A DNA stretch of 64,000 nucleotides, taken from NCBI GenBank assembly GCA_014529385.2, contig CM043944.1, positions 56,987,268 to 57,051,267 of the forward strand. Reading direction: 5' to 3'. The position numbers and the translations under genes were made by a program. Below, in pieces: positions 24,152-34,899 of this stretch. Positions within the stretch are counted from its first letter, which is position 1. Every line of letters starts with the position of its first letter. The notes below the pieces were generated by a model. That model worked only from the letters and a program-made list of their open reading frames with translations, did not search any database and was not told the origin of the DNA. Origin of the DNA: Adiantum capillus-veneris. Its lineage: Eukaryota > Streptophyta > Polypodiopsida > Polypodiales > Pteridaceae.

Positions 24152-25290
24152 TCAATCACCTTTAGTTCTTGCACCTTCATCATCTACATTATTGTATACC
24201 TTCAACCCATATGTAGTTGCTTCTACCATAGCAACATTATGTTGTATCTCTTCCGCTAACTTCTTCATACCACCCCTCCCAAAATTCAAGCAAAGCGGCT
24301 CACCTGTTGCTTTGAGATGAATCTTCTTGTCTTTCCAAAAGACCATATTTTTCTTGTAAGCTTCATCAAAACCTTCACAGTCCTTGCGTTCATGATCTTT
24401 ACTATCACACCGCATGCAGTGGTCATCCCAATTATTGCATGGAAGTCGTTGCATGGGCTTTGACGTTGAACCCTTGGTGCCTACCCCTTCAAGCTTAATT
24501 GACTTCAAATTTAGATTTAATTCTTGTATACCTTTGATCATCTTGTCAAGAACATGCTCCTCTAATTTTTGCTTCCCAGAGGCTGGCTTTTCCTTAATTT
24601 CTTAATCTGTTGTCTCCATGGGATCAACCACAATCAGTTTATCCACCCTCATCTTTCACTTTACATTCATGTTAATCGCTTCATAAACCACCTTCCAATC
24701 AGATGTTAAACCCAATTCACCTGTTGAATCCTCAAGTAGCTGCACCAAGCTCTTTTGAAGGCGTGGGTGAGCAGCTTGGACAAATAACTCCACCCATTTT
24801 GGTTTCAATGATCGCTGCTCTCCTATAGATAGCTGCTCAAATTTCTTTTCAAATTCTTGTAACAGCTCTCTTGCAGATAAATCCTTATTTTTTTGTTGGT
24901 TCCATTTCATAAAACTGTGCTTAGTTACCCTTTGAGAATCTTCAAGGAAATACTCCTCTGTAATGCCTTTTTAGAATTTTGCCAGTTTGTTGGTCCTTGT
25001 GCAGCCTATATCTCCCCAATTGGAGCCCTAAGCTCTGGCACGACAATCAAGTGGAAACCTTCAACTGCTTCATGATCATCGACCCCATTATCCTCCATGG
25101 ATTGCTTGTAAACTTTGCAATATTTCAAAACATCTCGACCTTCAAACCGCTGCAATTTTTTTGTTACTGCTTTTCAAGCTTGTCAAGCTTTCTGTATCCC
25201 CTTATGCAAATTAAATTGTTGTTGTGCAATCTGCTGCTATTGCATGTAGGAGAATGGCTGCATCGCCGCCTCTTGAGGTGTAGTCATCTT
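24152..25290 (-). pseudogene. Outer gypsy gag
   Basis: The likely start is MTTPQEAAMQPFSYMQ near 25287, followed by a capsid-like core with several stops (RFEGRDVLKYCKVYKQSMED; then 24910-24656, DLSARELLQEFEKKFEQLSI). A CX2CX4HX4C zinc knuckle, CMRCDSKDHERKDC, sits at about 24418-24377 inside the open stretch 24541-24152. 23778-24151 is decayed sequence between gag and protease. Confidence 0.75.
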
Positions 25291-25367
25291 TCTCTGCAAA
25301 TTTTCCCACCCCGGCTCAGTTCTGCATCGGGTTCACGAAAGATGTCTGGGTTAATGGATTTACAAGG

Positions 25368-27866
25368 TGAGCCAGGTCAACACCGGGCTGCTTGCTATGG
25401 GAAATAAGAGAGACAATATACAGAACACAACACAAAAGACACCGACAACACTGTAAATGCTTGCAATTGACAACCTGAATGCTTTAAGCTTCTAGTAATT
25501 AGCCAAAGTGAAATTCGATTACAAATGTTTTTTGTTAACGTCACTGATAGAGTTAAGAGAGTCAAGACTGCAATTTTTCCACTTATGCCTACCATTAGAG
25601 CCTTTTGAAGCTAATTAGGAAGAAGGAAGTATCTGGAAAAAATTTCCTGCTTGGTGCCCTTGTATTTCCCAAATACTGTAGAGAGAATAACCTCATTCTT
25701 TCCTTAATGCTCCTTTGCTTGCTTCCAAATTACAATTCCTATCATTAGCAGTACTTCGAGAGAAAATCTTGAGCTTATGGAGCTTAATCCTCACTAATTT
25801 GGCCAAGAGTATAATCTTCCGCTTATGCATACAGCTAGAGCTTTAAACTGGCTATAAGGATGTCTGTTGCCATCGACTCTTTAATCTTCTTCCCTTCCTT
25901 GCCAAGCTTCGACTCCCCGCTCCTCTTTCTCCACCTCTCCTTGCCAAGATCCCCTTCATTACCTTGCCAAGCTCCGATTGGTTACCTTGCCGAGATTCTT
26001 TCCTTGCCAAGCTCCGACTCATACCTTGCCAAGATTTAACTCCCTTTTTGCCTTTGCCAAGCTAAGCTCCGTCTCACTACTCGCTCCCTTCACCAAGACG
26101 AGCTCCCAAACCACTGTTTTCTCCTTCACCAAGCCGAGCTCCTCTATTTTCTTCTCTCCTTGCCTTATCTTGCCAAGCTCTAACTCCATTCTCCTGCTGA
26201 GCTCCTACACTCCTTCCCTTCCCTCGCCTTCTCTTCCGCTCCTTTTCTCCCTTACCTTATCTTCGTATGTTTGTTACCTTCCTCCCCTTATTCCACACCC
26301 CATGCCTCTTATTAGACTCTCTCTTCCCCCTAAGCAATGACTGCGCCATCGTTGCTAGATGGGAAGGCAAGAGATGATGTGGTAGTGCCGGATGCCGGGA
26401 TGGACCAAATCCACCACATCTAGCCCCAAACCCAATCGCCCCCTCCTACTAAGCACATCTCGTTTCATGGCGGCACTCATCTAGGCTTCCTGTTGGCCAG
26501 CGCGAGCTCTTCTTGCCCGCTCTCCATCCTTGCTCGTTGTTTTCTCCCCACCGCCTCCCTAATTTTCTTTTCTTTCCCCCATCCACACTCATTAAGGCCC
26601 TATTTGGCGACCTTTTAATTCGCGGGCGGACACTGGTTTTTGGGCGGCCTTATTCCATTGGCTTGGGATGGGCGGCCACTGGACCCTATGGCTTTGGGTG
26701 GCCTATGCTTCATAGTGGGCACCACATTTGGTATACATCTCAGGCAAAGCATTGCCAAGCACAACATCTTTCTCGAGTAGCCCCTCTCAACCTTTGCATA
26801 TCCCACAATCAATACGCTCCATGAGACGACATTTCGGACAAAGAGCTCATCAAAAACTTGTTGTGCTTTAGTAAATAACCATCACATTTGACATGCATAT
26901 TGGTCAGTATATTGCAAGGCACCACATCTTTACACAGCAGTCCTTGATTTTATCAATATCATCGTGAATTTTTTTGCTCAACATTTGAGATAAAGCAACA
27001 TGCCTTTAAGACGCAAGCATAGGCAACTGCATTTACCAAAAGGTATTCCCTTCGCACTTGGTGAAAATAGCCTAGAACTCCTTTTTGCAGCTGTGTTGGG
27101 TTTTCCCCACACTCAATGTGCCCCAAGAGGCACCGTTTTGCCACTACCATCTGTGGCCCACTAGTTGAGGCTGGCCAAATCTGCCAAAAGCCATCTAGTA
27201 CCTCATCATTGGTCGTCATCATCGACTTCCAACATTAATATCTTTCAGCTCTGGACTCCGAGTGGCAAGCTGTAAATTCATGTAGACTTCTCAAGCTACG
27301 TAGAATGCATACAAAGCTTGTTGAGGCTGTAAAATTCGCAGATGGCACACCAACCAAGCGGATCAGACTGGTACAGAACCGGCCCTCGATGAATCTTTAA
27401 TGACAAATATCTTGGTAAACAAGAACTCCGATCACTCAGATTTGAAAATACCAACATGCTCCACAAAGTGAGCACTTGAGGTTCATCCATTCATTTCATT
27501 TATGTCCTCTCAGTTGCTTGCAGGTGCCCAATCTAGTACGGATCTGTAATTGAATCAAACTTCAAACTACCATAACTTTCTCACCGTAGCTCCAATCGAT
27601 GAGCCCTAAAGATAGGCCGGTGGAGCACTTCATCCACTGCAGTTCTAGATCATAATCTCCCATCTATGATCACCTCAAGAATACATATTTTTAAGCATCA
27701 TTCACGCATCTGTTGGCTCTTTAAAGCCACATCTGGCATACATTAACCATAATACTTGGCATGTTTACAAGCCTTCATCACTACTTAGTAAATGTGTAGG
27801 CTTCAAAGAAGCTTAACTTGCATTTCTTTTCTCTTTTTCCCATCATGGAAGCGGAGCGGCACAACA
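25368..27866 (-). repeat. 5' LTR of the outer gypsy element
   Basis: About 2.5 kb. The minus strand runs from TGTTGTGCCGCTCCGC to GGCTCA and is followed by about 80 bp of leader and then gag. It shares both ends and many blocks with the solo LTR 2086-4401. The opposite LTR lies outside the window. Unlike the solo LTR it holds a minisatellite (25890-26200). No gene is present. Confidence 0.75.
25890..26200. repeat. Degenerate CCTTGCCAAGCTCCGACTC minisatellite
   Basis: Around ten irregular copies of CTTGCCAAG[AC]T(CCGACTC) within the LTR, spaced 20-40 bp apart. The solo LTR of the same family lacks this expansion. Confidence 0.7.
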
Positions 27867-28520
27867 CCCTCATGAATTGAAGTTGACTTATGCTGGTCCT
27901 AGATTTGTTTAGGTGTTCTAGAACTAAACTACTCTATGCCAATTTTTAATTGAACAAGCGCTTCATGAGAAATACCTTAGTGGATGTCGATGGTTTCTTG
28001 TAGAGGCCGTCCAGTGACTTTATAAAGTCCTTTATGGTCTTCATCTCCAAAACGTTGAAGGCCATCATCAACTACAAACTTAAACGGATTTTTCCTAATT
28101 CCTATTGGTCGAGGACAATCCATACTTCATTTGCCATTTTTAGATTGAACAAGCGCTTCATGAGAAATACCTTATTGGATGTTGATGGTTTCTTGTAGAG
28201 GCCGTCGAGTGACTTTGCAAAGCCCTCTATGGTCTTCATCTCCAAAACATTGAAGGCCATCATCAACGCACCAAGCTTCAACGGATTTTGCCTAATTCCT
28301 ATTGGTCAAGGACAATCCATACTTCATTTTCCATCATTGTAGGCTTCTTTGCAAGACCTCCTAGTGGCAAATAAATGTCCTTCTTGTAGAGGTAGTCTTC
28401 AATGTGCATCTTCCAATGTTGGTAGTTTTTTTGGTTGAGCTTCGCAACTCTTGAGCCTACATTCCTTTGCTCAACTCAAGGAATCCTTTCCTTGAGATAC
28501 TGTAGCTACGAGCAAACCTT
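27867..28520 (-). pseudogene. Copia-type gag, truncated
   Basis: The minus strand carries the layout of a Ty1/copia gag: WKMHIEDYLYKKDIYLPLGG, NEVWIVLDQ, VAFNVLEMKT and the box LYKKP.....VFLMKRLFNLKM, with frame changes. It begins after the primer site at 28532-28521 and stops where the outer gypsy LTR starts at 27866, so that LTR element probably inserted here. A 195-bp tandem duplication (27938-28327) repeats the middle of the gene. Confidence 0.7.
27938..28327 (-). repeat. 195-bp tandem duplication inside copia gag
   Basis: Units start at about 27938 and 28133 and are around 90% alike. 195 bp is 65 codons. Confidence 0.8.
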
Positions 28521-28532
28521 GCTCTGCTAGCA
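28521..28532 (-). other. Copia primer-binding site (degenerate tRNA-Met)
   Basis: The minus strand reads TTGCTAGCAGAGC right after the LTR, two mismatches from TTGGTATCAGAGC. It marks 28535-29701 as a 5' LTR. Confidence 0.6.
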
Positions 28533-28613
28533 ATTGTTGGGAAATAGGACGTAGCTAAGTAGATATTAGAGTAGTTTACTTAATAAAGAGAGATAATTTT
28601 CGCACACGAGAGA

Positions 28614-28652
<39 letters not shown>

Positions 28653-28849
28653 TCACACAATATACATTTTTTACCCAATGTGGGATACATCCACGGGAAA
28701 GTAGCCACTCAATGGCTTTAGTACTTCAAACTAGAAGTAGGTTACAAAGGGATTATACCCTTAATGGAGCTCCCACCTTTCTTCACTCTCACCACCTCAC
28801 ATACACCTTTTTTCATTAACTTCATAATGCATTTTTTGTGTAGAAGAGG

Positions 28850-28863
28850 CCTCTTTTTATAGG
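28850..28863 (-). promoter_or_regulatory. Copia LTR TATA box
   Basis: The minus strand reads CCTATAAAAAGAGG inside the LTR, about 320 bp before its 3' end. Confidence 0.55.
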
Positions 28864-29034
28864 CCAAAATGGTTGCCCTCTCTCATGAGAGGCAGTCGTG
28901 TATAGCCGCCCTTGTGTTGAAAAGTCCAAGTTGGACTCTCCCATGCATCCATGTGTGGCCGCCCTTGAGAAGACAAGTCCATCTAGAAATCGGCCACCGG
29001 CCATTGACTTATGACCATCGGCCATTAGCCGTTG

Positions 29035-29592
29035 ACTACCACCGGTCGATTGGCTAACTGATTGGCCATTTTCCAACCACTTTTTGACTGCCATCCAGCC
29101 ATAATCTTTTGGCCAAAAAAGAAAAATCCGATGCCTAGGCATGAATTTTTAGTTTCTCAATGAGTGATTTTTATTACGCACAATGGCTTCTCCTCATAAT
29201 GGGGGCCTTACAAATGTGTGTTTTAAGACTAAAAGTTACAAGGGGTGAATCAGGCTCCATACTTAACAAGGTGAAACCATTGTATCATTATCTAAAGCTC
29301 TCCAGAAACTTTAGACTACCACCGGTCGATTGGCTAACTGATTGGCCATTTTCCAACCACTTTTTGACTGCCATCCAGCCATAATATTTTGGCCAAAAAA
29401 GAAAAATCCGATGCCTAGGCCTGAATTTTTAGTTTCTCAATGAGTGATTTTTATTACGCACAATGGCTTCTCCTCATAATGGGGGCCTTACAAATGTGTG
29501 TTTTAAGACTAAAAGTTACAAGGGGTGAATCAGGCTCCATACTTAACAAGGTGAAACCATTGTATCATTATCTAAAGCTCTCCAGAAACTTT
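29035..29592. repeat. 279-bp tandem duplication, nearly identical
   Basis: Units 29035-29313 and 29314-29592 differ at only two or three positions (for example CTTTTGG/ATTTTGG, GGCATG/GGCCTG), so the duplication is recent. Its end coincides with a hairpin (29558-29608). Confidence 0.9.
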
Positions 29593-29608
29593 AGATAATG
29601 ATACAATG
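29558..29608. repeat. Perfect 20-bp inverted repeat, 11-base loop
   Basis: Arms 29558-29577 and 29589-29608; the second reads CTTTAGATAATGATACAATG. The first unit of the neighbouring duplication has the left arm but not the full right arm. Confidence 0.95.
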
Positions 29609-29701
29609 TGTGTGTTCAAACTTTATACCTAGGGCTCGTGTGGCCAGTGGCTGGCTTATACGGTTCAAAACTCAGTAAATGATCCATGTATAGCTCCAAC
29701 A

Positions 29702-32110
29702 AATTCACTCAAACAAAGGTCTTGAGCTCTGTATTAAATAGACATTGGGGAGTACATGGAAAAAACCGAAGCCCCTATATAAATGTGAAAATATGAACAA
29801 GTAATCATGTAAAAGTACATTGTGTATCTATGTTTCATCATCAAAAAAGAATGGAAACTCTTGAAGCAAAGATTTATTATCATCAGCATCATCCATGGGT
29901 CATGTATCTCCCATAAGTTGTTCATTGAAAGTAGCATTACGATTCATGACTACTTTCTTGGAGGAAGGATCATTAAAATTTTAGCCTTACAAGGTGTCAG
30001 AATATCCAAAAAAAGAAAAACTTTAAGATCGGGAGCATCAATCTTTGTTCTTTTTTCTTTGGAAACATGAATATAATCAATACATCCAAAGGTTTGAAAA
30101 TGAGATACAGAAAGGATTTCACATGTATGATGGGTATCTTACAAAAAGGAGTGGTAGTAAGAATATGATTTTAAACAAATACTAGTGCCAAGACATCTTT
30201 AGCCTAGAAGACACGAGACAACCAAAAATAAGTCAGTATACATCTTATAATATTAATAATAGTGTGAAGGCTTCATTCAACAACACCATTTTATTGAGGT
30301 GAATATGGAATAGTATGTTCATTATATGAAAACCTTGTTTAGTACATTAGCTTTGAAACTCATGAGAAACAAATTCTCTACCATTATCATTGCCAAGTTT
30401 CTTGAGGCAATGACCACTTTGAAGTTTTGTGGCATTGTTGTTTTTAAAATATATATATATAATGCTTCATATTTTTGTCTAAGAATGAAAACAGTTGTAT
30501 ACCATGAGTTTGTCAATAAACGTAATAATGAATACCTTGTTTAGTACAATAATTTTGAAACTCATGAGAAATATATTCTCCACCATTATCACTGCCAAGT
30601 TTCTTGAGGCATTGACCAATTTGAAGTTTTGTAGCACTATGAATTTTTTGAAAACAGAAAACGCCTCATATTTTTGTCTAAGAATAAAAACAACTGAATA
30701 CCATGAGTATTTATCAATAAACATAATGAAATAATAATTTTGTGATCTTGATGAAGGACTAATTTCACAAATATGAGTATGAGAAAGATCCAAAAGATTA
30801 TGAGAATATTTGCAATTGAGGAAAGGATTTATGATTGTGTTTCCCAAAAGCATAAAACTCATTGATTTCCATATGAGCTTGAGCTTTAAGATCCATGCCA
30901 TATACAAGATTTCAATGATGAAGGTCAAGGAGTTTTAAGAAATCAGTATGAACAAAACGATGATGTCATACCTTGTAATCATGATCACTTCAAGAACGGA
31001 AACATTTGTTACAGCATCATTAAGAGAGAGCTCAAACAAATTACCATCTTGAGAAGCAATTTCGATAGTCTATCCATCTTTATCAATGCAGCATTTGGTA
31101 TGATCAAAGCCCGCAAATATACCAAGATTAATGGGTCTTACAACATAAAGAAGATTATGTTGAAGATTTGAAACATGGAAAACAAGCTTGTAGAACTCGA
31201 GCTAAAGAAGATAATGTACCAAGATATAAATCTCCAATACCCTTTACTTGATAAGTTGTATCATCGACAAGATAAATTACATCCTTAACAATTAGACAAT
31301 GGTACTTTTATATCCACTTAGATTGATATGTCATATTTTATGTAGCATTAGAATCAATAATGAAAGGTGAACCATCATGTACATGACGTATTTTGTCTGG
31401 AGTATCCGAACATAAAAGATAGCTTATTTCTGGTAAAATGTTATCATGATGTTTAGTAGCATATGCTTTATTTGGATATGTATCAAATTGGTGCTTAAAG
31501 CACATGTAAGATGGATGTTGAAATCATCCACAATAATTACAAGAAGAAGACGAATCTCTAGATAAATGTAATTTTTTTGTGGTAATGGTGTGCTCTTTGT
31601 CATATTGATATGCCCAACAATCATCCTCATTGTTGTAGTATATTAACAATGCTTGCAAGGAAATTTGAGATGAGAGAAACTACCACTTTGATGACCATCT
31701 TTGCGGCTTTCTCATTGAAATGGACGCCTTCAAATATAAAAGGCCCGTTTGGTAAGCAAACCTCTCAAATAAATAATTTTTGTAAAAGACTTCTTCTGAA
31801 ATTTTGTAACTGACTTCTTTTGAAATTTTGTATTTGAATTCTTATGAAATTTTCAATAAGATACTTCCAAAAATAGAAAGTACATAAACATCCAGCAAAA
31901 GAGAATCATTAAGAGTAGAAAGAATGTACTATGATGAGCTGATTTATCACATTGCTGCCAATCTATATAAGCAAGATTCCACTCTTCAAAATTAAGTCCT
32001 TCATTTTTTATAGAAACGTTGTTATGATCCAAATTAACAGGTTGGGATGGACATGTAGAATTTCCAAGAACAACATCTAAGTATTCATTGCCTTGAAGAA
32101 TTAACAACAT
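29702..32110 (-). pseudogene. Decayed copia pol (protease, integrase, linker)
   Basis: Minus-strand order, right to left: a protease-like segment PFIIDSNAT near 31370; the integrase core with KLGSDNGGEYISHEFQNYC near 30595-30545 and, in a second copy, near 30390-30340; IPYSPQ, stop, NGVVE near 30310-30280; and the integrase-RT linker with DYIHVSKEKR and CKAKILMILPPRK near 30080-29950. RT is missing: the frame meets the neighbouring copia LTR at 29701, suggesting that insertion split this pol. Stops and shifts are everywhere. Confidence 0.6.
30333..30736 (-). repeat. 202-bp tandem duplication inside copia integrase
   Basis: Units 30333-30534 and 30535-30736 both encode the DNG.E..SHEF.....TKQG segment of the integrase core. 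An AT run (about 30449-30462) interrupts the first unit. Confidence 0.85.
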
Positions 32111-32740
32111 CTTTCATTTTCAACGAGGAAACCATTGGCCTTGACAAGGAGGAGCAAAACGTTTTCTAGAAGGAAAATCATTAAAGAGAACACTCATAGC
32201 CATATCCAGTTGCAAGAAGATATGTAAGATAGGATCACAAAATCTTCACAACATATAAGATGAAGGCCGTAGTTGACGAGACACATCAAGTGAGAATGAG
32301 AGAGAAGTATTGCAGTCGTACTTTGCCAAAAATGAGAAGAAAATGATGCTCTTGAAAAAAGCTCAAAGAGAACGAGACATTACATCTGAAAGTGAAAGGA
32401 GACCAAAAAAGGTGGCCTCAAAATAGAGATACATGAGACTCAATATTGGTAGCCACACTATGCACCAAAAAATGCTAAATTTTTAAAAAATTTATAAATG
32501 ATAAAAATAGAAAAACGATAGCGGATGATTCATGAAGAGAAAAAATGTGTTAAGTTTGAGTCTACTCAAAACAACATAGCCTAGAGCTACAAACTTCGTT
32601 TTCTATAAATAGAACTCAAATCCAGGACCACGAGTAGTTTTGAGGCATGACAACCTAATGGAAATCTCATATCAATCTCCTAATCAAGTACACTAATAAT
32701 ATCCTTCAATTATAAGTCGAGGTATCCAATATTTTTAAAA
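32111..32740. other. Stretch without recognisable gene
   Basis: AT-rich, no domain, tRNA or LTR border that I can support. It probably holds the rest of the copia element to the left and an unidentified junction. Confidence 0.4.
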
Positions 32741-33679
32741 AGAAACTTTTCTAGTAAATTCAGCTCTAAATCCTAGTTCATAAAAATGGTTGAGGTCTTG
32801 ATCAGAACTAGGATCAAAGCTAATCATCCAGACCTAGTAGGATAGATTCACATTGTGTCTATTTATGTCTCAAGCTCACAAGGACATGGCTCACTAAAGA
32901 TAAGAGAACTTTATAGGTTCCTGATACAAAACCCTAGCATGCTCTCACACCCTATGAATTCAACATGCTCATAGAGAGAAGGGAGCAACTAGAGTAGGAG
33001 GCCATATCCAAAATCATTCAAAAGCAAAATTCTACCTGTAGTGCCCCTTGATGTCAAGTCCTACTTGGAGTTCTACAATCACCACCCTAATAGGTATCGC
33101 AGGCTACCCTGAAGAAAGCCCCAAACAAATGGATGGCTAATCTCAAATGCTAAAATCAAACTAGTAGTCTCGAAGCATGGAAACACTTCAAATTCAAGAA
33201 AGACGAGGAGGATGTAGATAGTGAGAACTAGCCCTGGAAGCGGCTTCTACATAGTGATATTACCAGTAGGTGCTAGTCTTTACCATTTAATAATTGTATA
33301 GTCAATTATTCAATGAGAACCTAGTGCAAGTGCCTATAAATAGGACCCGCTACATTCATTTTGGGGATATAGCTATCGATCAATTGGTATTTAGCAAAGC
33401 TTCATTGTATCATTCATGAGTCATTAGAATCACTATATTGTCTTGTAGAAACACAATCAATTCACCACTAATTATACTTTTGAACTGATAAATTTGAATA
33501 TCCAATTTCTAGTTGTATTACTTTCTATCATTTGAATCTATTCTATTAGTTTTATTCAATTGTTTGTCTTACTTTCCCATCTGATCATCTAATTTTTTAT
33601 TTTGCCTCTGCAATATGATCTGACATTTGACTCTAAAATTCTAGATCTATAATAGCTATCAAGTGACCAACCTGTTCCA
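32741..33679 (+). mobile_element. 3' end and LTR of a relative of the plus-strand gypsy element
   Basis: 32930-33200 aligns with the end of the accessory region near 11400-11500 (both contain CTATCACACC/CTCTCACACC then TATGAATT, and later GAGTAGGA.GCCAT). It is followed by a polypurine tract (AGAAAGACGAGGAGGA, 33197-33212) and an LTR 33213-33679 that begins TGTAGATAG and ends GTTCCA, as in the family at 250-622. Sequence similarity is modest, so this is a diverged relative. Its 5' part is absent. Confidence 0.6.
33332..33346 (+). promoter_or_regulatory. LTR TATA box, conserved with 364-372
   Basis: CCTATAAATAGGACCCGCTA compares with GCTATAAATAGGACCCATTA in the other LTR, while flanking LTR sequence is far more diverged. 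Confidence 0.6.
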
Positions 33680-33708
33680 CACACAGACACACACACACAC
33701 ATGGAGCT

Positions 33709-33740
<32 letters not shown>
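33680..33740. repeat. Compound CA and GA microsatellite
   Basis: (CA)n at about 33685-33700 followed by (GA)n at about 33709-33738, directly after the LTR end. Confidence 0.9.
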
Positions 33741-33742
<2 letters not shown>

Positions 33743-33839
33743 GTAGAGGGGAGAAGATAGTAAGGTAGAGAGAGAAAGAGACTTTTCTATCGTATTTGCT
33801 TTCAAACAAGTTATGGGTTTTGTATGTTTTTTGAATCAA

Positions 33840-34680
33840 ATTATCACCAAAATTTTGAGAAGTCTGTTTGCATTTTTATTGATTAAAATGCAAACGGACT
33901 TCAAAAATGGCTTGTGCACTTGTCTTAACCATCCATAGGTGCAAACATTCTTGAAGTCCTTGAAGTTCGTATGCATATTTTATAGAAAAATGCAAATGGA
34001 CTTCAAAAATGGCTTGCTCGTTTGTTGTTTCTGCTAACAAGAACGCATATGGATTGCTCAAACCATCAACAGGAAAATGGGCAAGCTATACTCAAAGTAG
34101 CAAGAAAATATGGCAAGCCGTGTGCAATCCATTTGCATTCTTAAAATTAGTAGCTTAGGGTTAGGTGGCAAATAATAGAAAAATAGCAAACGGACTTCAA
34201 AAATGACTTGTGTACTCGCAAACGGACTTTGATAAACGAAGTAAAATAGCGCAATCCAACTTCAAACACGCACACAAACTTTCAAATTCCTAATATATAG
34301 TCATTGACCAATAAAGACAAGATTATTACCCTATGGTTCTAATCTTTGTGCACCACTAGACCAAGGTGTATGGGGATTGGGCATGGCTACAGAATGTTGG
34401 GCTGTTAGAGCTAGTGGAAAATAGTCAAAAAAATGCAAATGGATTTCGGAAATGACTTGTGTACTTCAAAAATGCAAACGGACTTTGATAAACGAAGTAA
34501 AATAATTCAATCGGACTTCAATAGCACACACAGACTTCAAAAATCCTAATATATAGTCATTGACTAATAAAGACGAGATTATTACCATGTGGTCCTAATG
34601 TTCATGCACCTCTAGGCCAAGGTGTGCGGGGATCGGGCATGGCTAGAGAATGTGAGGTTGTCATGTATTGTCATGTAGTT
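33840..34680. repeat. Repeat-rich left part of CACTA element (GCAAACGGACTT motif)
   Basis: The phrase TGCAAACGGACTTCAAAAAT occurs several times, with variants near 33888, 33990, 34187, 34434 and 34484. A larger diverged duplication pairs about 34185-34410 with 34430-34660 (both contain CCTAATATATAGTCATTGAC and GGGCATGGCTA.AGAATGT). Position beside a TNP2 gene suggests subterminal repeats of a CACTA transposon, but no left terminus CACTAC is seen. Confidence 0.55.
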
Positions 34681-34899
34681 AGTAATGTGTACTTATAACA
34701 AGAGTGGTTTAATTATTTGTTGCATCATTGGTAGATAAAGTATGGACAATAGGATAGCGTGTCCTTGTGCACATTGCAAGCATCAGATCTTTCAAAAACG
34801 AAAAGTTTGCAACAACTAGCACATACGCAATAACAATCTCTTTCCCATAGAGAAACTACAAGACCTGCATTATTGATCTCATGGTCCGAAAACATTAGA

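Larger units (their letters stand above)
28535..29701 (-). repeat. Copia 5' LTR
   Basis: On the minus strand it begins TGTTGGAGC and ends TTTCCCAACA, with inverted termini TGTTGG/CCAACA. A TATA box (CCTATAAAAAGAGG, minus, 28863-28850) and a GA microsatellite (28618-28650) lie in it. A 279-bp tandem duplication (29035-29592) enlarges its upstream part. The outer border is inferred from the termini only. Confidence 0.6.

Noticed and set aside
25978-26340. 120-codon Ser/Leu/Pro-rich ORF
   Set aside because: It lies inside an LTR and is produced by the CCTTGCCAAG minisatellite and CT-rich sequence.
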